Below are positions 14,325 to 18,102 of a DNA stretch of 18,102 nt, piece by piece. Positions within the stretch are counted from its first letter, which is position 1; each line of letters opens with the position of its first letter. The translations under genes were made by a program, and so were the position numbers. The notes under the pieces are model-generated. The model made no database searches. It saw nothing but the letters and a program-made list of their open reading frames with translations, and was not told the origin of the DNA. Source of the DNA: Desulfobacteraceae bacterium (GTDB taxonomy: Bacteria; Desulfobacterota; Desulfobacteria; Desulfobacterales; SURF-7); contig JAUXCK010000009.1 of the NCBI GenBank assembly GCA_030618925.1, positions 1 to 18,102 on the forward strand. The letters are read 5' to 3'.

Positions 14325-15893
14325 ATGCAGATACCTTCCATGCCTTTCAAGGTCCTGGCACTGGCACCTTTCAGGGCTGCCAATGATACGATCTGGCCCG
14401 CAAACCCCATTGCCATCGATAAAGCCGATTTAGACGATGTGATGAGGGATCTGGGGCTTTCGTTCTATGTCCCGATACCTGCCAACCTGTGCCCTGCAGG
14501 TGGAATCGATATTAAGATCTCAAGGCTTAAAGATTTCCATCCTGACGGGCTTGTTCAAGAAAATGAGTTCTTAAAAAACCTTCTGGATGCCATGATTTTT
14601 TTTGATGCCGCAGAGGCAAAAGGCACACCTGCCCGGGAAATAAACAGCCGCATACAAGAATGGCCCGGTCTTCCCCCTCTTACTTTAGCGACTGAATCCC
14701 CAAAACCGAAAAAAAAAGACGAAAGTGCGATTGATAATATTTTAGATATGGTGGCCTTACCTGATGGGAAAACCAGTACTGCTCTGCAAAAAAATAAAGT
14801 GTCAAAACAGATCGCCGATATTGTTCAAGAAATTTTGGGTCTTGTTTTTTCTAACAAGACCTTCACCCAACTTGAATCTGTCTGGCGGGGAGTGAGACTT
14901 TTCCTGCAGCAGGGAGGTGCAAACGGGGATGTAAAGCTTGACATCGTACCGGTCTCTTCCAAAACCTTGAATGAAACGCTGGAGTCGCTGACACCTGCAC
15001 TTGTCCAAGATCTGCCGTCTCTTATCATTGTGGATTTACCGTTTGACAACTCTCCAATAAGCCTTGCACATCTTGAAAAAATAGCAAATTTTTCAGAAAC
15101 CTTGATGGTGCCCGCCATCTGCTGGATAACCAAAGATTTTCTATATCTTGACAACTGGAAGGATTTTAATAAGCTGCCCTTTCTCCCAAATCATGTTGAT
15201 GGATCCCATTACGCAAAATGGCACAAACTTGAGCAGTCGTCTGCCGGCAGGTGGCTGTCGGTCACCTGCAACCGGTTTCTGGCCCGGTATCCATACGGGG
15301 AAAACAACAAAACACGGGGGATTGATTTTAATGAGAAAAGACAATTGTGGACAGGTCCTGTCTGGGCTGTGGCCGGCCTTGTTGCCCGGAGTTTTACGGA
15401 AACAGGATGGCCCACACGGTTTACCGACCACCAGAACATCATTATCGAGGACCTGCCGTTAAATGCTGAAAATCCTGATAAACAGATCCCTACAGAGACA
15501 TTTTTCACCAATGACAGGCTTGATCAGTTTACAAGAATCGGCCTCATGCCTCTGGCCTGCATCCAGAATAAGGATATTGCCTTTACGCCGGTAGAAACAA
15601 CTGTTGCGGGAATCTCTTTGAGATACCAGGCACTCTTGTCATCATTCACAAAACTTATCTTCTGGTGCCTTGATAATTTCGACAAGGGCCTCGACCCTTC
15701 GGCCATTGAAAATAATTTTATGAAGGCGTTTTCCCTGTTCTGGGAAAAAAACGGGTATCAGGCACCTGAAGACATGAAAATATCTGCCGGGGAACCCGGT
15801 CCTGACAACAGGATCCCCCTTCGCATAGAAGTTACGCCGCCATCCAGTATCCTGCCGTCAGGAGAAAAAATAGAACTTGAATTTTCCTGGTAG
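14325..15893 (+). CDS. TssB-TssC-like fused sheath protein (type VI secretion family)
   Basis: 522 residues. The N-terminal region (about 8-95) resembles TssB/VipA: FKVLALAPFR, PIAIDKADLDDVMRDL, a basic-acidic stretch, then RLKDFHPDGLVQENEFLKNLLDA. After a linker (about 96-165, with a KPKKK patch) the remainder resembles TssC/VipB: FTQLESVWRGVRLFLQQ at 170-186, RWLSVTCNRFLARYPYG at 299-315, and GPVWAVAGLVARSFTETGWP at 334-353. In type VI secretion systems TssB and TssC are separate proteins forming the contractile sheath. Here both appear joined and shorter than the usual sum of about 650 residues. GGGGA ahead of ATG 14325 supports the start. No baseplate, membrane, Hcp, VgrG or ClpV gene is in the window, so the function is open: it could be a sheath part of a system encoded elsewhere or an orphan. 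The assignment is by motif memory, not alignment. Confidence 0.7.
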   Translation: MQIPSMPFKVLALAPFRAANDTIWPANPIAIDKADLDDVMRDLGLSFYVPIPANLCPAGGIDIKISRLKDFHPDGLVQENEFLKNLLDAMIFFDAAEAKGTPAREINSRIQEWPGLPPLTLATESPKPKKKDESAIDNILDMVALPDGKTSTALQKNKVSKQIADIVQEILGLVFSNKTFTQLESVWRGVRLFLQQGGANGDVKLDIVPVSSKTLNETLESLTPALVQDLPSLIIVDLPFDNSPISLAHLEKIANFSETLMVPAICWITKDFLYLDNWKDFNKLPFLPNHVDGSHYAKWHKLEQSSAGRWLSVTCNRFLARYPYGENNKTRGIDFNEKRQLWTGPVWAVAGLVARSFTETGWPTRFTDHQNIIIEDLPLNAENPDKQIPTETFFTNDRLDQFTRIGLMPLACIQNKDIAFTPVETTVAGISLRYQALLSSFTKLIFWCLDNFDKGLDPSAIENNFMKAFSLFWEKNGYQAPEDMKISAGEPGPDNRIPLRIEVTPPSSILPSGEKIELEFSW

Positions 15894-15947
15894 ATTGGTT
15901 GAATTGGTTGGATTTGTTGAATTGGTTGGATTGGTTGAATTGGTTGA
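15894..15947. repeat. 9-bp tandem repeat, six units
   Basis: Six units of ATTGGTTGA, with variants ATTGGTTGG (twice) and ATTTGTTGA (once), start 1 base after the TssB/TssC-like stop codon and end 30 bp before the sulfatase start. Because the unit is 9 bp, each frame is kept open through it. One plus frame would read repeats of L/N-W-L, and a minus frame repeats of Q-P-I. Neither is likely to be a real protein. It resembles a minisatellite prone to copy-number change. Confidence 0.9.
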
Positions 15948-15977
15948 CTGAACTTAACCTCCTTGTTAGGATTAGAC

Positions 15978-17369
15978 ATGAGCCAAATAAATTTTTATTC
16001 CCGGTTGATGAATCGAAGGAATGCCATAAAAATCATAGGCGGGGCCTTGGTTGCAGGGATGCTCCTGACGGGTTTTCCAAAATTATCTTTTGCCAATGAA
16101 CAGCCGCCAAATATTATCTTCATTCTGACGGATGACCATCGCTGGGATACGCTAAGCTGTCTTGATCATCCCTTCGTGCAGACGCCGAATATGGATCGAC
16201 TGGTAAAAGAAGGCATTATTTTTAATAATGCCTTTGTAACCACGTCCTTGTGCAGCCCAGCTCGTGGGAGCTTCCTGACGGGTCAGTATGCACATACGCA
16301 TGGTGTCATAAATAATCTAAGTACCTGGGATAACGATAATACCACTTTTCTAGAATTACTTAAAAAGGCAGGATACGATACTGCTTTTATCGGTAAATGG
16401 CATATGCCTGGCAAAATGCCAAAACTAAAAGGTGTTGACCGATTTATCACCTTTACCGTTCAAGGGGGACAAGGACGTTATTTTGACTGTCCATTGATTA
16501 TAGATGGGGTGGAAACCGAGCGAAAAGGAAAATATATCACTGAAGACCTTACTGATTTAGCACTTGAATTTATCCAACAGGATCGCAATAAGCCCTTTTG
16601 CCTTTATTTATCCCATAAGGCTGTTCATCATCAGTTTCTTCCGCCTCCTGAGCTTCGTCATCTTTATTCGGATGTAGAGCTGAAACTTCCGAAAGAATAC
16701 AACAGCGTTATGAGCTGGACACAGGGACAAACATTTTCCGGCATTATGCCGCCGGTGGAATATCATTACCGTAACTATCACGAAGCGCTGGTGTCCGTGG
16801 ATCAGCAATTGGGCAGAATACTGGCGGATCTTGACAAACGTGGCATGGCTGATAATACAATCGTAGTTTATGCCGGTGATAACGGTTTTTTTTGGGGAGA
16901 ACACCGCCATGTCGACAAACGGTGGCCTTATGAAGAAGCCATGCGTATTCCCTTTATTGTCCGTTATCCCAAGCTGATTAAACAACCGGGGCAAGGATCG
17001 GAGGAAATGGTGCTGAATATTGACCTTGCCCCGACGTTGCTTGACTTGGCTGGTATTTCAGTACCAGGCTCCATGGAAGGAAAAAGTATAAAACCTCTAT
17101 TGGAAAACCAGCAAATCAATTTCAGAGACTCCTGGCATTATGAATATTTTAAGGAATTTCCCTATAATGCACCGGAAATACATGCTGTCAGAACCAGGAA
17201 GTACACATATATCGAATATGTTGGGCGTAGAAAGCCGGAACTCTATAACATTATTGACGATCCAAAAAACATGATCAATCTGATCAACAGTGCCGAGGGT
17301 CAAAAAGTTCTGCCTGGGCTAAAAAAACAACTCCATAATTATATACAAGGAATGAAAAATGCTAACTAA
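15978..17369 (+). CDS. type I sulfatase (formylglycine-dependent), Tat-exported
   Basis: 463 residues. Hydrolyses sulfate esters. After PPNIIFILTDDHRWD (metal-binding Asp52, Asp53) comes CSPARGSFLTG with Cys92, the residue converted to formylglycine, in the Cys-x-Pro-x-Arg pattern. GKWHM, SHKAVHHQF, VVYAGDNGFFWGEH and the HVDKRWPYEEAMRIPFIVRYP region follow in family order, and the C-terminal subdomain has VRTRKYTYIEY and ELYNIIDDP. The N-terminus has NRRNAIK plus a hydrophobic stretch to LSFANE, a Tat-type signal with cleavage near residue 39, so the enzyme should act in the periplasm or outside. The start is ATG 15978 because TTAGGAT precedes it. A TTG at 15963 and an ATG at 16008 are alternatives with worse sites. 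The cysteine type needs a maturation enzyme that is not in the window. The substrate is probably a sulfated glycan but is undetermined. Confidence 0.94.
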   Translation: MSQINFYSRLMNRRNAIKIIGGALVAGMLLTGFPKLSFANEQPPNIIFILTDDHRWDTLSCLDHPFVQTPNMDRLVKEGIIFNNAFVTTSLCSPARGSFLTGQYAHTHGVINNLSTWDNDNTTFLELLKKAGYDTAFIGKWHMPGKMPKLKGVDRFITFTVQGGQGRYFDCPLIIDGVETERKGKYITEDLTDLALEFIQQDRNKPFCLYLSHKAVHHQFLPPPELRHLYSDVELKLPKEYNSVMSWTQGQTFSGIMPPVEYHYRNYHEALVSVDQQLGRILADLDKRGMADNTIVVYAGDNGFFWGEHRHVDKRWPYEEAMRIPFIVRYPKLIKQPGQGSEEMVLNIDLAPTLLDLAGISVPGSMEGKSIKPLLENQQINFRDSWHYEYFKEFPYNAPEIHAVRTRKYTYIEYVGRRKPELYNIIDDPKNMINLINSAEGQKVLPGLKKQLHNYIQGMKNAN

Positions 17370-17922
17370 ACACCCTTTTGTCAAACGAACAGGGGTGCCA
17401 GTCATCATTGTTTTTCTCTGCTGGGTTCTATTCCACCAAATTCATTTTACCGATTGGGATATACAAAACGATTCGCTGAGACTTGCCGCTGCCAATATCT
17501 CCGCAATACTGCTGTTTCTCAGTATCGGATTTGGACCTTCCTTTGTTTATCCTTATTCCTATAGATGGGGGGCTGGTTTGTGGGAAAGAGTAGCGGCATC
17601 ATTCGTCACGCCTGCTTGCTGGACCTTAAAAGAGGCTTATCGTGTGTCGGAATTTTTCACCATTCCTGAAGTGTTGTACTATTTATTAAACTCACTGTTC
17701 CTGCTATGTTATGTATGTCTTTTAGGACAGTGTGGTTTATGGGAAATGATTTGTCGAAGGCGGTTGAAAAAAAAGGGGGCAATCGATATCAAAGTTATAA
17801 CCGCCATCCCCGTTCTTAGTATACTGCTGCTGTTCATGGCTATATACGTTATATTCTTCTGGGGATTAGGCGTCCATTTCTTTGTTATCTATATCAGTGG
17901 GTACAAAGCCCTTTTCCATTAA
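17359..17922 (+). CDS. uncharacterised membrane protein coupled to the sulfatase
   Basis: 187 residues, family not recognised. Four hydrophobic stretches are visible: about 12-28 (VPVIIVFLCWVLFHQ), 43-64, 104-123 (EVLYYLLNSLFLLCYVCLL) and 146-181. The last is long enough for two short spans. A basic loop, CRRRLKKKG, at 132-140 suggests that side is cytoplasmic. The loop between spans 2 and 3 is aromatic and contains RWGAGLWERV. The ATG overlaps the sulfatase end by 11 bp and has AAGGAA upstream, so the two are co-translated and probably act together, for example as membrane anchor, transporter helper or envelope partner. That is context inference only. Confidence 0.82.
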   Translation: MLTKHPFVKRTGVPVIIVFLCWVLFHQIHFTDWDIQNDSLRLAAANISAILLFLSIGFGPSFVYPYSYRWGAGLWERVAASFVTPACWTLKEAYRVSEFFTIPEVLYYLLNSLFLLCYVCLLGQCGLWEMICRRRLKKKGAIDIKVITAIPVLSILLLFMAIYVIFFWGLGVHFFVIYISGYKALFH

Positions 17923-17943
17923 AAACTCAGTATTGGATAGGCT

Positions 17944-18102
17944 TTAAGACGACGGCGATAACAAATTGCGGCCAATCCCATACATATTCATTTTGCCAAT
18001 CACATAGTTCCGTTCAATAACCCGGCGTGGATATTTTCCAGTGAGCCCAATGTTCCTGAAAAAATTCCATGACCGATTTCTGAACCATAAAATTCTGACA
18101 CC
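17944..18102 (-). CDS. possible C-terminal fragment of an unknown gene (edge)
   Basis: On the minus strand one frame is open from the right edge to a TAA at 17944-17946, giving 52 residues rich in Arg, Asn and aromatic residues (for example GLTGKYPRRVIERNYVIGK). I do not recognise it. A run this short can occur by chance, and other frames here also look partly protein-like, so this is only a candidate for a gene convergent with the membrane protein. Confidence 0.25.
   Translation of the reverse strand, partial: GVRILWFRNRSWNFFRNIGLTGKYPRRVIERNYVIGKMNMYGIGRNLLSPSS

Noticed and set aside
15894..15947. CRISPR array
   Set aside because: The units are 9 bp and contiguous, with no spacers and no cas genes nearby.
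15899..16099. Short frames through the 9-bp repeat (L/N-W-L repeats on plus; Q-P-I repeats on minus at 15758-15979)
   Set aside because: Open only because the repeat unit is a multiple of three. They overlap real genes in other frames and lack ribosome binding sites.

Overview
The window looks like chromosomal DNA of an anaerobic bacterium. The best guess is a Desulfobacteria/Desulfobacterota relative (former Deltaproteobacteria), judged from the HU protein, the CaiB-type CoA-transferase, the anaerobe-style mix of genes and the AT-rich intergenic DNA with scattered inverted repeats. This placement is inference, because no rRNA or marker gene is present.

Left part (1-8947, all minus strand). 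Reading in the direction of transcription there is a CaiB/BaiF family III CoA-transferase, L-rhamnose isomerase (rhaA), a lutA-lutB-lutC lactate oxidation operon, a DeoR-family regulator, and a GH78 alpha-L-rhamnosidase that runs off the left edge. Apart from the CoA-transferase, this reads as an L-rhamnose utilisation locus. The rhamnosidase releases L-rhamnose and RhaA makes L-rhamnulose. Kinase and aldolase steps not seen here would yield L-lactaldehyde and then L-lactate, which LutABC would oxidise to pyruvate. The DeoR protein is the obvious candidate regulator. A perfect 12+12 bp inverted repeat lies just upstream of rhaA, and an AT-rich promoter with a 12-bp palindrome lies upstream of deoR.

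Middle (9043-13735). There is a single-polypeptide HisH-HisF fusion (minus strand) with sequence features of the eukaryotic HIS7 type. It faces away from a metallo-beta-lactamase-fold hydrolase of the UlaG/NAPE-PLD type (plus strand) with a possible Tat signal. Next comes aat (leucyl/phenylalanyl-tRNA-protein transferase), split by a frameshift. A 600-base non-coding stretch with inverted repeats follows, then an HU DNA-binding protein with its promoter and a strong hairpin terminator.

Right part (13740-18102, plus strand). About 590 bases without an intact gene hold a possible gene remnant. They are followed by an orphan protein that joins a TssB-like and a TssC-like region (type VI secretion sheath), a 6 x 9-bp tandem repeat, a Tat-exported type I sulfatase with the CSPAR formylglycine motif, and a translationally overlapping four-segment membrane protein. 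The final 180 bases hold at most the end of a gene on the minus strand. No CRISPR array, tRNA, rRNA or intact insertion sequence was seen.
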